Shown here: positions 17,958-27,100 of the stretch, one piece after another
Layout: the number at the start of each line of letters is the position of its first letter
Position numbering within the stretch: position 1 is the first letter of the stretch
Origin: Gemmataceae bacterium
GTDB taxonomy: Bacteria > Planctomycetota > Planctomycetia > Gemmatales > Gemmataceae
DNA: 64,000 nt
Reading direction: 5' to 3'
Assembly (NCBI GenBank): GCA_028288765.1
Contig: JAQGHQ010000296.1
Location: 1-64,000 of the forward strand
The notes under the pieces: model-generated
The model's database searches: none
Seen by the model: only the letters and a program-made list of their open reading frames with translations
What the model was told of the DNA's origin: nothing
Made by a program: the position numbers and the translations under genes

Positions 17958-18739
17958 TGACCCCCGAGCCTCTCTCCCTGATCGTCCCGGTGTACAACGA
18001 GGCCGATAACTTTCCGAAGCTTGTCCGGGAAGTGGAGGGCCACGTCCCCCGGCCGTTCACGCTGTATACCGTCTACGACTTCGACGCCGACACTACCCTC
18101 CCGGTGGCCCGGGAACTGGCCGCCAGCCGGCCCTGGCTGCGACTCGTCAAGAACGAGGGGAAGGGCGTGGTCGGCGCCCTGCGGACCGGGTTCCGGGCGG
18201 TCGGCCGCGGCCCGGCCCTGGTGGTCATGGCCGATCTGTCCGACGACCTGTCCGGCGTCCCGCGGATGTTGGACCTCTACCGCCGCGGGGCCCGGGTTGT
18301 ATGCCCGAGCCGGTATTGCGCCCGCGGCCGGCAGATCGGCGGGCCGTGGCTCAAGAAGACAATGAGCCGGCTCGCCGGGATGACGTTGAACCTGATCGTG
18401 CGGTTCCCGACCCGGGACGCGACGAACAACTTCCGGCTCTATGATGCTGCCCTGGTAAACGAGCTGGGCGTCGAGAGTTCCGGCGGGTTCGAACTGGCCC
18501 TGGAACTGACGGCCAAGGCGTTCCGTCGTGGGGTCAAGATCGCCGAGGTCCCGACTACCTGGCGGGACCGGGTTGCCGGGGAGTCGCGGTTCAAGTTCCG
18601 CAAATGGCTCCCGAAGTACGCCTACTGGTACGCCCGGGCCGTCCTGGCCGGGGTCGAGCGGAAGCTCGGGCTGAGCCCGTCGGAGTCCCCGACGAATCCC
18701 ACGAGGGTAGCTCCCACCCGACCCGGGGTTGCGGCGTAG
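17957..18739 (+). CDS. Family 2 glycosyltransferase (dolichol-phosphate-sugar synthase-like)
   Basis: The 260-aa soluble GT-A protein begins LSLIVPVYNEADNFPKLV, as GT2 enzymes do, with an acidic cluster YDFDADTT near residue 37 and MADLSDDLSGV at about 90 as the metal/nucleotide region. There is no C-terminal membrane helix. It resembles enzymes that load a sugar onto a polyprenyl phosphate. The start overlaps the stop of the epimerase gene, and the next gene begins 11 bp downstream, so the three are almost certainly one transcript. Confidence 0.87.
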   Translation: MTPEPLSLIVPVYNEADNFPKLVREVEGHVPRPFTLYTVYDFDADTTLPVARELAASRPWLRLVKNEGKGVVGALRTGFRAVGRGPALVVMADLSDDLSGVPRMLDLYRRGARVVCPSRYCARGRQIGGPWLKKTMSRLAGMTLNLIVRFPTRDATNNFRLYDAALVNELGVESSGGFELALELTAKAFRRGVKIAEVPTTWRDRVAGESRFKFRKWLPKYAYWYARAVLAGVERKLGLSPSESPTNPTRVAPTRPGVAA

Positions 18740-18750
18740 GAGGACGGGTC

Positions 18751-20544
18751 GTGCTCGCTTTGCGCCGTTTGCTCCTCCCGCCTCCGGGCGGAATCCGCCC
18801 TCGCCTCCCGCTGCCGGCGACCCCCGCCGGCCGGGTCGTCCTACTGGTATACGTCGCCTCGGCAGCACTTCTGCTGTCCTTTGTCGCCCGCCACGTCTCG
18901 CGGGTCCCCTTCAACGACGAGTACGGGAACTTTCATTTTTTCTTCGGGACCGCGTGCTGGCGGCCCGCGATGTACTGGGGCCAGCACAACGAACATCGGA
19001 TTCCGCTTCCGCGGGTGGTGTACGTCGCGGCGGTACGGCTGACCGGGCTCGACTTCCGGGCCCCGGTGTTCGTGAACGCCGCCCTGTTGGGGTTCGCCGC
19101 CGCATACCTCCTCCGGGTGGTCCACCGGGTCCGCGGCCGGTTTTCGTACTCCGACGCGTTCATCCCGTTGACCGTCCTCGGGCTCGGCGGGTGGGAGAAC
19201 CTGATCTGGGGGTTTCAGCTTCAGTTCGTGCTCTCGACGACCTTCATCCTCGGCTTCCTCGGACAGGTGGTAGTCCCCGGGTTCGTTGCGTCAACGCCCC
19301 GGGTTGCCGCCGCGGGGGTGCTCCTCACGCTCATGCCCCTCTGTGGGGCAAACGGGGTCGCGGTCGTACCGGCCCTCGGGCTGTACCTTCTCTACGTCGG
19401 CGGACGAAACATCCTGTCCGCCGACCGAACACTCCTCCGGCCGGGGATCGTGGCGGTGCTGGGCGGGGTCGCGGGCCTGGCCCTGCTCGCGGCGTACTTC
19501 CACGACCTCCGGAAGGTAGGCCACCACCCGCCGCCGCCGAACCCGGAGGCGGTGGTCTATGCGGCGGTCAACTTCCTCGGTCTGGGGATGGGGCCGGTCA
19601 CGCACCTGCTCCACTCCCCCGGCTACGACCGGGTCACCGCCGTCGGGGCGGGGGTGCTCGGGCTCGTCGCGGTGACCGGGGTCCTCCTCGGGCGGGCGGT
19701 CCGCGGTCCCGGCGACCGCCCACGGGCGGTCGGGATCGGGTGCGTCCTCGGCGGGCTCATTTGCCTGGCCGGTGGGCTCGCCTACGGCCGGGCCGGGTAC
19801 GGTAACATCATGGGGGCGAGCCGGTACATCACCCTGGCGATGCCGATCCCGATCACCGCCTATTTCGCCTGGGTCTCATTCGGGCAAGGCAGGGGCGGAA
19901 GGGTCGTCCCGGTCGCGCTGTTCGCCGCGTCCCTCCTTTTCCTGGTCCCGAACACCCGTTATGCCTTCCAGGCCGGCCTCTTCCACGCGGCCCGGTTGAA
20001 GAAGGTCGAGTTCGAAATCAAGGACGGGGTGCCGCTCGGGTTCATCGCGGACGGAAACCGGACCATCCACCCCGGGCCGCCGGACTGGTTCCGGTCGTCA
20101 CTCGGGCACCTCCGGGACGCGGGGGTCAAGCCGTTCGCCGCCGTCCGCCCGGACCCGCCACTCGCGACCGACCCCGTCCCGGTCCGCGTCCTCCGGGTCG
20201 AGGGAATGACCGCGGCAGAGGATGGCTCGTTCCGGGTCACCGGGGACCTCGGAACGGTCGTATTCGCGATACCCTGCCGGCGGCACGTCTTCGGGCTTGC
20301 CCTTACGTACGAGGCCGAGGTGGAACACGGGAGGGCTCTCCTGTCGATGACGAGCTGGGACTTCGACGGCCACGCGCCCCCGCGCGACGGGCGTGGGGTC
20401 CTTGACCAGTTGATGGTCACGGACGGCCCGGTCACTACCCGCATCTTCGTCGACCGGGAGGTCGACACCCTCCGGATCGATATCGCCACCTTTGGGACGA
20501 AGGTCCGCATCCACGGCCTCGCGATCCTCTCCCGCACGGACTGA
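18751..20544 (+). CDS. Polytopic membrane protein of the glycan operon (GT-C-like)
   Basis: I chose GTG at 18751 because AGGAGG lies at 18738-18743, giving 598 aa; the open frame extending further upstream overlaps the GT2 gene. A first helix (VVLLVYVASAALLLSFVA) is followed by an acidic loop FNDEYGNFHFFF, the typical place for the catalytic Asp/Glu of GT-C transferases, and by about ten more helices. The last 180 residues form a soluble beta-rich domain. Together with the preceding GT2 gene this suggests transfer of a lipid-linked sugar at the membrane. No family name is certain. Confidence 0.7.
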   Translation: MLALRRLLLPPPGGIRPRLPLPATPAGRVVLLVYVASAALLLSFVARHVSRVPFNDEYGNFHFFFGTACWRPAMYWGQHNEHRIPLPRVVYVAAVRLTGLDFRAPVFVNAALLGFAAAYLLRVVHRVRGRFSYSDAFIPLTVLGLGGWENLIWGFQLQFVLSTTFILGFLGQVVVPGFVASTPRVAAAGVLLTLMPLCGANGVAVVPALGLYLLYVGGRNILSADRTLLRPGIVAVLGGVAGLALLAAYFHDLRKVGHHPPPPNPEAVVYAAVNFLGLGMGPVTHLLHSPGYDRVTAVGAGVLGLVAVTGVLLGRAVRGPGDRPRAVGIGCVLGGLICLAGGLAYGRAGYGNIMGASRYITLAMPIPITAYFAWVSFGQGRGGRVVPVALFAASLLFLVPNTRYAFQAGLFHAARLKKVEFEIKDGVPLGFIADGNRTIHPGPPDWFRSSLGHLRDAGVKPFAAVRPDPPLATDPVPVRVLRVEGMTAAEDGSFRVTGDLGTVVFAIPCRRHVFGLALTYEAEVEHGRALLSMTSWDFDGHAPPRDGRGVLDQLMVTDGPVTTRIFVDREVDTLRIDIATFGTKVRIHGLAILSRTD

Positions 20545-20605
20545 CCTCTCCCAACCGCGGGCCGTTTCCGTGTAATGACGGTGTCATTCACGGAGACGGA
20601 CGGCC

Positions 20606-21376
20606 ATGCGGATCCTGCTCACCAACGACGACGGCATCTACGCCCCCGGCCTGCGGGCCCTTCGCCACGAGCTCCTGAAGCTCGGGGCGGTCACGGTCGT
20701 CGCCCCGGCGACGGAGCAGAGCGCGGCCGGGCACTCGGTCACGCTGCTCAACCCGCTCCTGGTGAGTGAGGTGTTCGAGGACGATGGAAAAACATTCATC
20801 GGGTGGGCAGTGGAGGGGCGGCCCGCGGACTGTGTGAAACTCGCCCTTCTCGAACTCCTGCCCGACACCCCGGACGTGATCGTCAGCGGGATGAACGCGG
20901 GGTCGAACGCCGGGATCAACGTGGTCTACTCCGGGACCGTGGCCGCGGCGGTGGAGGGGGCGTTCTTCCACCGCACCTCGATCGCCGTCTCGCTCGAATA
21001 CGACAAGAAGATCTACGACTTCGCCACCGGGGCCAGGTACGCCCGGCAGGTGATCGAACAGATCCTCGCCCGCAAACCGGCTGACGGGAGCCTCTTCAAC
21101 GTGAACATCCCCGTCCTGGAACGCGGGCCGATCCGCGGGGTGAAGGTCCTCCCACAGAACGTCACCCCGTACCAGGAGCAGTTCGACCGGCGGGTGAACC
21201 CCCGCGGCCGGACCTACTTCTGGACGACCCCCGCCTTCCGGTGCCCGGAGCCGCACCCGGAAACGGATGTCACGGCCCTGGAGGAGGGCTACATCACCGT
21301 CACACCACTCAAGTTCGATCTGACCGACCACGCCCGTCTGACGGAGATCCAGAATTGGGGCTGGGAGCTCAGGTGA
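20606..21376 (+). CDS. surE: 5'/3'-nucleotidase SurE
   Basis: The 256-aa protein begins with the SurE signature RILLTNDDGIYAPGL, whose paired Asp residues (8 and 9) bind the divalent metal. ATEQSAAGHSVTL supplies the conserved Ser, and SGMNAGSNAG matches the conserved Asn region. SurE removes phosphate from nucleoside monophosphates in the cytoplasm and is of usual length here. GGAGACGG precedes the ATG. It follows the glycan operon by 62 bp and may be co-transcribed, though it is functionally unrelated. Confidence 0.95.
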   Translation: MRILLTNDDGIYAPGLRALRHELLKLGAVTVVAPATEQSAAGHSVTLLNPLLVSEVFEDDGKTFIGWAVEGRPADCVKLALLELLPDTPDVIVSGMNAGSNAGINVVYSGTVAAAVEGAFFHRTSIAVSLEYDKKIYDFATGARYARQVIEQILARKPADGSLFNVNIPVLERGPIRGVKVLPQNVTPYQEQFDRRVNPRGRTYFWTTPAFRCPEPHPETDVTALEEGYITVTPLKFDLTDHARLTEIQNWGWELR

Positions 21377-21433
21377 CACGGGGCAATCCCCACCCGGAGC
21401 GACCTCGAATGCGGCGGGCTTGGCCTGTTACGA

Positions 21434-22768
21434 TTACTCTTCCGTCAGCCGCTTCCGGCGGAGCATGTGGTGGTAGTGCTGGGCGAACCGGTGGGCCTCG
21501 TCGCGGACGTACTGTAGCAGCCTCAGAGCGGCCGAATGTCGGCTGAGCTTGATCGGCTCGGCTTCCCCGGGGCGGTAGATTTCTTCCTCCTGCTTGGCCA
21601 GCGAGATCACGCACGGCGGCTCGATCCCTAGCGCCCGGAACGCATCCAGCGCGGCGTTCAACTGCCCCTTCCCGCCGTCGATCAGGAGGACGTCGGGGAA
21701 GACCTCGTCCTCCTCCTTCAGCCGGCGAAACCGCCGGCTCACCACTTCGCGCATCGACGCGAAATCGTCCACCCCCTCCACGGTCTTGACCTTGAACCGT
21801 CGGTAGCCCGGCTTGAACGGGAGCCCGTCGAGGAACGATACGAGCGACGCGACCGTGTCCGTCCCCCCGAGGTGGGCGATGTCGACGCCCTCGATCGTCC
21901 TGGGCGTCTTCGCCAGGCCGAGGACCTTTCGCAGGCCGAGGAGCCCCTTCTTCGGGTCGATCGGGAACACTTCCGGCTGTACGTCCTTGTCCTTGTCGCC
22001 GCGCAGGTCGAGGTTCTGGAGGGCGGCAATCTCGTCGCGGAGCCGGCGGGCCTTCTCGAAATTCAGGGCCCCGCTGGCGGCGTGCATTTCTTTTTCCATC
22101 CGCCGGATCAGCTTCCCCTTCTTCCCTTCCAGGACGAAGATCAGGTTCTTCACCTGGCGCCGGTAGTCCTCCCGGCTCACCCGGAAGTTACAGGGGGCGG
22201 TGCACCGGCGGATACTGTGCAAAAGGCAGGGGCGGAACCACCGCCACCGGTCCTCGGTCGACTTGATGTCGAGGGCGCAGGTGCGAAACTGGAACACCCG
22301 CTGGAGGACGTTCACCGCCGCCTTCAGACTCCCGGCGCTGGTGAACGGGCCGTACAACCGGACCCCCTTCCGCCGCGGGGAGCGGGTAATCTCGACCCGG
22401 GGGAACTCTTCGCGGGTGCGGATTTGCAGATAAGGGAAGGTCTTGTCGTCCTTGAGCCCCTTGTTGTAGCGCGGGCGGAGGTCCTTGATCATCCGGGCCT
22501 CGACGAGCATCGCGGCGATCTCGTCGTCGGTGGTGATGAAGTCGGTGTCGGCGATCAGGCCGATCCAGTCGCGGACCCGGACATCGACGGCCGCTTCCTT
22601 CGAGAAGTACGTGGAGGCACGGCTTCGGAGGTTCTTCGCCTTGCCGACGTAGATCACGTTCCCCGCGGCGTCCTTCATGAGGTAGACGCCGGAGGTGGTG
22701 GGGAAGGTCTTGACCTTCTCGGCGGGCGGGAGGCTGCCGGACTCGGCGGTCGGAGCGGGGTCGGGCAT
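21434..22768 (-). CDS. uvrC: Excinuclease ABC subunit C lacking the C-terminal HhH domain
   Basis: The 444-aa protein contains the GIY-YIG domain (SGVYLMKD ... VIYVGKAKNLRSRASTYF), a cysteine-containing segment, a UVR-like helix pair (IRRMEKEMHAASGALNFEKA) and the RNase H-like endonuclease domain. All four acidic/His positions of the 5' incision site appear: VDIAH, DDFASM, LIDGGKGQ and RDEAHRFA. It stops at LRRKRLTEE, where typical UvrC proteins (about 600 aa) continue into a helix-hairpin-helix pair. The stop is a clean TAA and no HhH-coding sequence follows. Both nuclease centres look intact, so it is probably functional. Confidence 0.92.
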   Translation of the reverse strand: MPDPAPTAESGSLPPAEKVKTFPTTSGVYLMKDAAGNVIYVGKAKNLRSRASTYFSKEAAVDVRVRDWIGLIADTDFITTDDEIAAMLVEARMIKDLRPRYNKGLKDDKTFPYLQIRTREEFPRVEITRSPRRKGVRLYGPFTSAGSLKAAVNVLQRVFQFRTCALDIKSTEDRWRWFRPCLLHSIRRCTAPCNFRVSREDYRRQVKNLIFVLEGKKGKLIRRMEKEMHAASGALNFEKARRLRDEIAALQNLDLRGDKDKDVQPEVFPIDPKKGLLGLRKVLGLAKTPRTIEGVDIAHLGGTDTVASLVSFLDGLPFKPGYRRFKVKTVEGVDDFASMREVVSRRFRRLKEEDEVFPDVLLIDGGKGQLNAALDAFRALGIEPPCVISLAKQEEEIYRPGEAEPIKLSRHSAALRLLQYVRDEAHRFAQHYHHMLRRKRLTEE

Positions 22769-22852
22769 GAGAGGGTTCCGCGAACGGCCGAGGCCGCAGG
22801 TTCACAGGTACCCTCATTATAACCGGCAGAGGCCGTCTTTCCCTTCACGAGC

Positions 22853-23050
22853 TCAACGTACTTCCGGCGGCGGTACGACGTCCGGGTAGTACGTGGTCAG
22901 GCACGCCCGGCAAATCCCGTGACTAACCCGGGGCAACCGGGGTGTGGCGGCCTCCCACTCGCCGGTCGGGGTACGGACCTTCCGGCAGTGGCAGCACACC
23001 ATGGCCACGTCATGCACCGGACGGTAGTCAGCAACCAAGGTTCCGGACAT
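22853..23050 (-). CDS. Small zinc-ribbon-like CxxC protein
   Basis: The 65-aa protein starts at ATG 23050 with AGAGGGG upstream. It has two CxxC pairs: C19/C22 in CCHCRKVR and C47/C50 in SHGICRACL, with a Trp between them. This CxxCxxxR...W...SHGICxxC pattern occurs as a small stand-alone or C-terminal module in many bacterial signalling proteins and probably binds zinc. Function is unknown. It lies 84 bp upstream of uvrC on the same strand. Confidence 0.7.
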   Translation of the reverse strand: MSGTLVADYRPVHDVAMVCCHCRKVRTPTGEWEAATPRLPRVSHGICRACLTTYYPDVVPPPEVR

Positions 23051-23318
23051 GGGAACCCCTCTGCTCGATCGGAGTTTACGAATTCGCGCCACGGGGGGAA
23101 CACTGACACTTCCCCGGAAAACCCACCGTTGATCCCACAATCCAGCGATTTCGGGGTGCTATGCGCTGCTATTAGCGTGCCGAGCACGAGCCGAACAGGC
23201 TCGATGGCGCCACACGACCTGAACTCGTCACGGGGCGGATTCAAGGAGTTCCGACGACCACCCACCATCGAATGCTGAGCGCGTCCGCCCGCCAAAACCA
23301 CCTGGGAAGGGGACGGGT
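23051..23318. other. 268-bp gap, nothing recognised
   Basis: This stretch between the small CxxC gene and the DUF1559-type gene shows no supported gene or repeat. The ribosome binding site GGAAGGGG of the following gene lies at its right end. Confidence 0.5.
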
Positions 23319-24100
23319 ATGCGACGGAGGCTGAATCCTGCTCTCGTCGAACCGCTCGTGCCGATGGCCGGCTGTCTCCTCCTCACCAGGGTCGGCCGCG
23401 TCCGCCACACGGCCCAGATGTCCCGTGACGGAATCACTTGCGGAACGTGGGGACGGCGTTGAGCAACTCTCACGACTTCTACCAGCGGTTCCCGGCCGCG
23501 ACGTACCCGAACCCGAACCTGCCGCCCGAGCGGCTGAGCTGGCTGTTCGAGCTGGACCTGTTCGTCCACGCCTGGATGGACCCGGACTGGACGGCGCACC
23601 GGACCGAGCCCTGGGATGCGGACGAAAACCTGAAACTTCTCCGCCAGCCGATGCCCCTGTACGTCTGCCCGGCCGCGGCACGCCCGACGACCGCCGACGG
23701 GTTCGCCGTCACCAGCTACGTCGGGGTAACCGGGGTCGGACTCGACGCGGCGACCGTGCCCGGGGGCGACCCGCGGGCGGGCCTGTTCGGGTACGACCGG
23801 GTGACCGCGTTGCCCGACGTTCGCGACGGCCCCGGGATGATGATTGCGGTGGTCGAAACGGATCGTGATCCTGGCCCGTGGATGGCCGGCGGGCGGCCCA
23901 CCGCCCGGCCGTTCGACCCGGGCGGCCCGAGGGCGATCGGCCAGGAAGGTCAGTTCGGGGGGCTTCACGTTAACGGAGTGAACGTTCTGTTCGTGGACGG
24001 ATCCGTGCGCTTCCTTCGCGATACGGTCAACGGGAACACCCTGGCGGCCCTCTTCATCATCGCGGGCGGGGATCACCCCGGGCTGTTCGGGAACGACTAA
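23319..24100 (+). pseudogene. DUF1559 (H-X9-DG) pilin-like protein, apparently frameshifted
   Basis: The C-terminal 220 codons (from 23438) carry the DUF1559 ending HVNGVNVLFVDGSVRFL, in which His and Asp-Gly are separated by exactly nine residues. The region RNVGTALSNSHDFYQRFPA matches the family's segment after the pilin-like helix. In this frame a stop lies at 23426-23428. A good ribosome binding site (GGAAGGGG) and ATG lie at 23319 in another frame, which reads MRRRLNPALVEPL ... MSRDGITC up to about 23440 and looks like the missing N-terminus. A frameshift near 23430-23445 therefore splits the gene. The hydrophobic pilin stretch is also eroded. A sequencing error is possible. Confidence 0.65.
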
Positions 24101-24134
24101 CCGGCCGCGGCATAGCCGGCCTGCGCCGTGGCCG

Positions 24135-27100
24135 TCACCGTGGGGACGGTGCCCGCCCCTCCGCCGGCCCCCGGGCCGGGTTCGGCCCGGGCTTCAGGTC
24201 AAACCACCGGACCTTGTTCTCGTCCCCTTCGTGTACCACCAGTCCCCGGCCGTCGGCCGTGAAGAAGAACAGCGGCGCCCCCTCCCGGGTCGGGAACGTG
24301 GCCCGCCCGACCAGCCGACCGTTGGCCGTCTCGACCACGTCGAGCCAGATCTTCCCGTCGGGCCGGGGCCGGCGGAGGGCGGCACACAGTCGACCGTCGG
24401 CCGAGACGACCGTCGGTAACCCCCGGATGTACTCCACGGTGAACTCCCAGACCACGTTCCCGGTTTTCCCGTCGTAGACCGCCGGAAACAGCGGCGCGGG
24501 GGCTCCGGCCCGCTGGAGCAACCCGATCCGAGACCCATCGGCCGAGATGTTCAGCCCGCGGAGCTTGAGCGCGGGCGGGACAGGTCCAGTCCCCCACGCC
24601 GGTCCCGGGTCTCCGGACGGGAGGTCGAACCACCGGTGCTTGCCGTCCGTCGCGGCCAGCAGCACCCGGCCGCTGTCGGCGGTGAACGCGGCCGAGTACG
24701 CCGGCCAGTCGACTGTCACCAGTGGCTTCCCGGTCGCCCGTTCGACCACCTTCGTCCCGGCCCCGGCGATGGCCGCGTACCGCCCGTCCGGGGATAGCCA
24801 CACCGCCCTCGGGTCCTTCCCATCCTTCTCCGCGGGCGGAAGCGAGAGCGGGTCGGCCGGCTTCCCGGCCTTCAGGTCCCAGACCGCGACGGCCGGGTCT
24901 GTCATCCCACGGAATCCCAACCGGCCCTGCGAGAGGACGTACAGGCTCCCGGCCGTGTCCCTCTTCCACCCGGTCGGGCCGGCCGCGACCTTGGCCCCGG
25001 TGTCGGCGTCGAGGATCGTCACCGCGTCCCCGCCCGGGCGGGCGATGACCACCCGCCGGGTCTCCGGGTCGTAGACGAACGTCGTGCCCGACGGGCCCCC
25101 GCCGGTCGCGGTCGCCCACCGCTCGGGCAGGACCGGAACGGGCGGGTCGGGGTCCGGGGTCGGGTAGACGGCCAGCTGCTTGCCCCCCCGGAAGAACACC
25201 GCCAGCTCCTTCCCGTCCGGTGAGAACCGGGCCTGGCCCTGGTCCTGGTGGCTCTCCGGAGGGTGGGTGATCCGGGCCACCGGCCGCCACCGGTCCATCG
25301 CAACCAGATCGATGTGCTGCGGGAGGCCTCCTTCCCAGACGGCGACCGCTGCCATCCGGCCGTCCGGGGACAGGGTGAACCCGAGCTCCGGGGTGTAGCC
25401 GCTCAGGTTCAGTTGGGCAAGGAACCGGCCGGTCTCCCCGTCGAGCAGGACGACCGCGCCCGGCGCGTTCCCGTATGGGCCGTGGACCACCACTCGCTTT
25501 CCGTCCGATGACACCGCCAGGACCCGGTGGTGCTCGCCGCCGAGGTCCCAGCTCCGCTCCACCCAGCAAAACGGGAGGCTGTACCACGTTGCCTTCCCGG
25601 ACCCGTCCAGGACGAACATCCGATGTCCGTCTTTGGTGAACGCGACGTTCCCGGGCGATCCCCGCCACTCGGCAGCGAGCCTGACCGTACCGTTGCTCGT
25701 GTCCATAACCCGGAGCGGGCCGGGGACGTTCCCGAGTTCCCGCCGGGCGGCGATGCTGCATTGCCCGCTCGGGGACACCGCCCAGGTGCACCCGGCGTGC
25801 CCGCGCGCCCCGTCCGGGAGCGCGGGGAGCGCGGGAAACTTCCAGTCGGCCTCTCGCTTCCCGGTCCGGGCCGTCCAGGTAACCGGCGGGCCGTCGAACC
25901 CGGCAGACAGCACCTTGTCCCCCCACACCCCGACCCAGTCCACCCCGCCGAGGCCCTTGTGGCCGTCGAATACCGGCCCGGCCGCCCCGGTCTTGGCGTC
26001 GAAGGTCAGGACTGTTCCGGCCGCCCCGCCAGAGAGGACGAGGGTTTTCCCGTCCGGGGTGTAGAGCGGCGCCTGGGGCCGGGCGAGGGCCTGGAGGGCA
26101 GCGGGTGTCTTCACCATCCATCGGGGCTGGATAATGGGAACGTCCGGGAGGGCCGATCGAAGCCCCGGTCGGGACTCGACGGGGGCAAACCACGGGGTCG
26201 ACGTCTCGGGAAACGGGGCCGCCGGGGGCGGGATCGGGGTTTCGTCCGGGACCGACGGGACATCGTCCCGCAGGGCGTAATAAACCAGCTCCTTCCGCCC
26301 GGGGATGTGGACGGCGAGCACCCGACCGTCGTTCGATACCGCAGTCGTGCCGATATCGCCTGGGCCAATCGCCAGTGGGGTATGGACCAGCACCACCCCG
26401 GTCCGGGCATCGGTGACCTGGATCGCTGCTTGCGGTCGGTCCGGCCCGGACACAAGGCCCACGACCCACCGGCCGTCGTCCGTCAGCACCGTCCGGCCGG
26501 GAGTGAAGACGGGCCCGAGTTCGCGGAGCGGCTGCCCCGTCCGGGCGTCGGTCAGGTAGTACCCGGGCGGCTTCCCGGGGAACTCGATCCACAGGACGGC
26601 CAGCGAACCGTCGGCCGACAGCCCGGAGAGCCGGTCCGATACCGCCCCATTGCCGGAGGGGAACCGCCACCCGACTTCCGTATGTCCGTCCCACGCCTGG
26701 AACCACTCCACCTCCCCGGTCGCCCCGGCCACCAGTACCCGGTCGCCGGAGAACCGGGCTGAGCCGCGCCCGCCGAGAAAGGCGCCGGACTTGGCCGGCT
26801 GCTTCTGCCCCACCTCACTCAGGCGGTACGGGGCCGGGTAGTGAACAGGGTGGCTGGTCTTCCCGTTGTCGGCGGTAAAGCGGTCGATCTTCTCGATCTT
26901 CCCGTAGTTGGCGGCGAAGACGTACCGGCCGTCCGGGGAAAACGTGCACCAGTCCGGCCCGCTGCCGCGGGGTCCTGGCGGGGCGAGTATTCCCTTGATC
27001 GGGTCGTTCAGTCGGGTTCCGGTCCGCACTTGCCAGGCGGTCGGGGCGGGGAGCGGGTGCCCGTACACCCAGACCTCATCCGGGGAGAAGGACCTGACCC

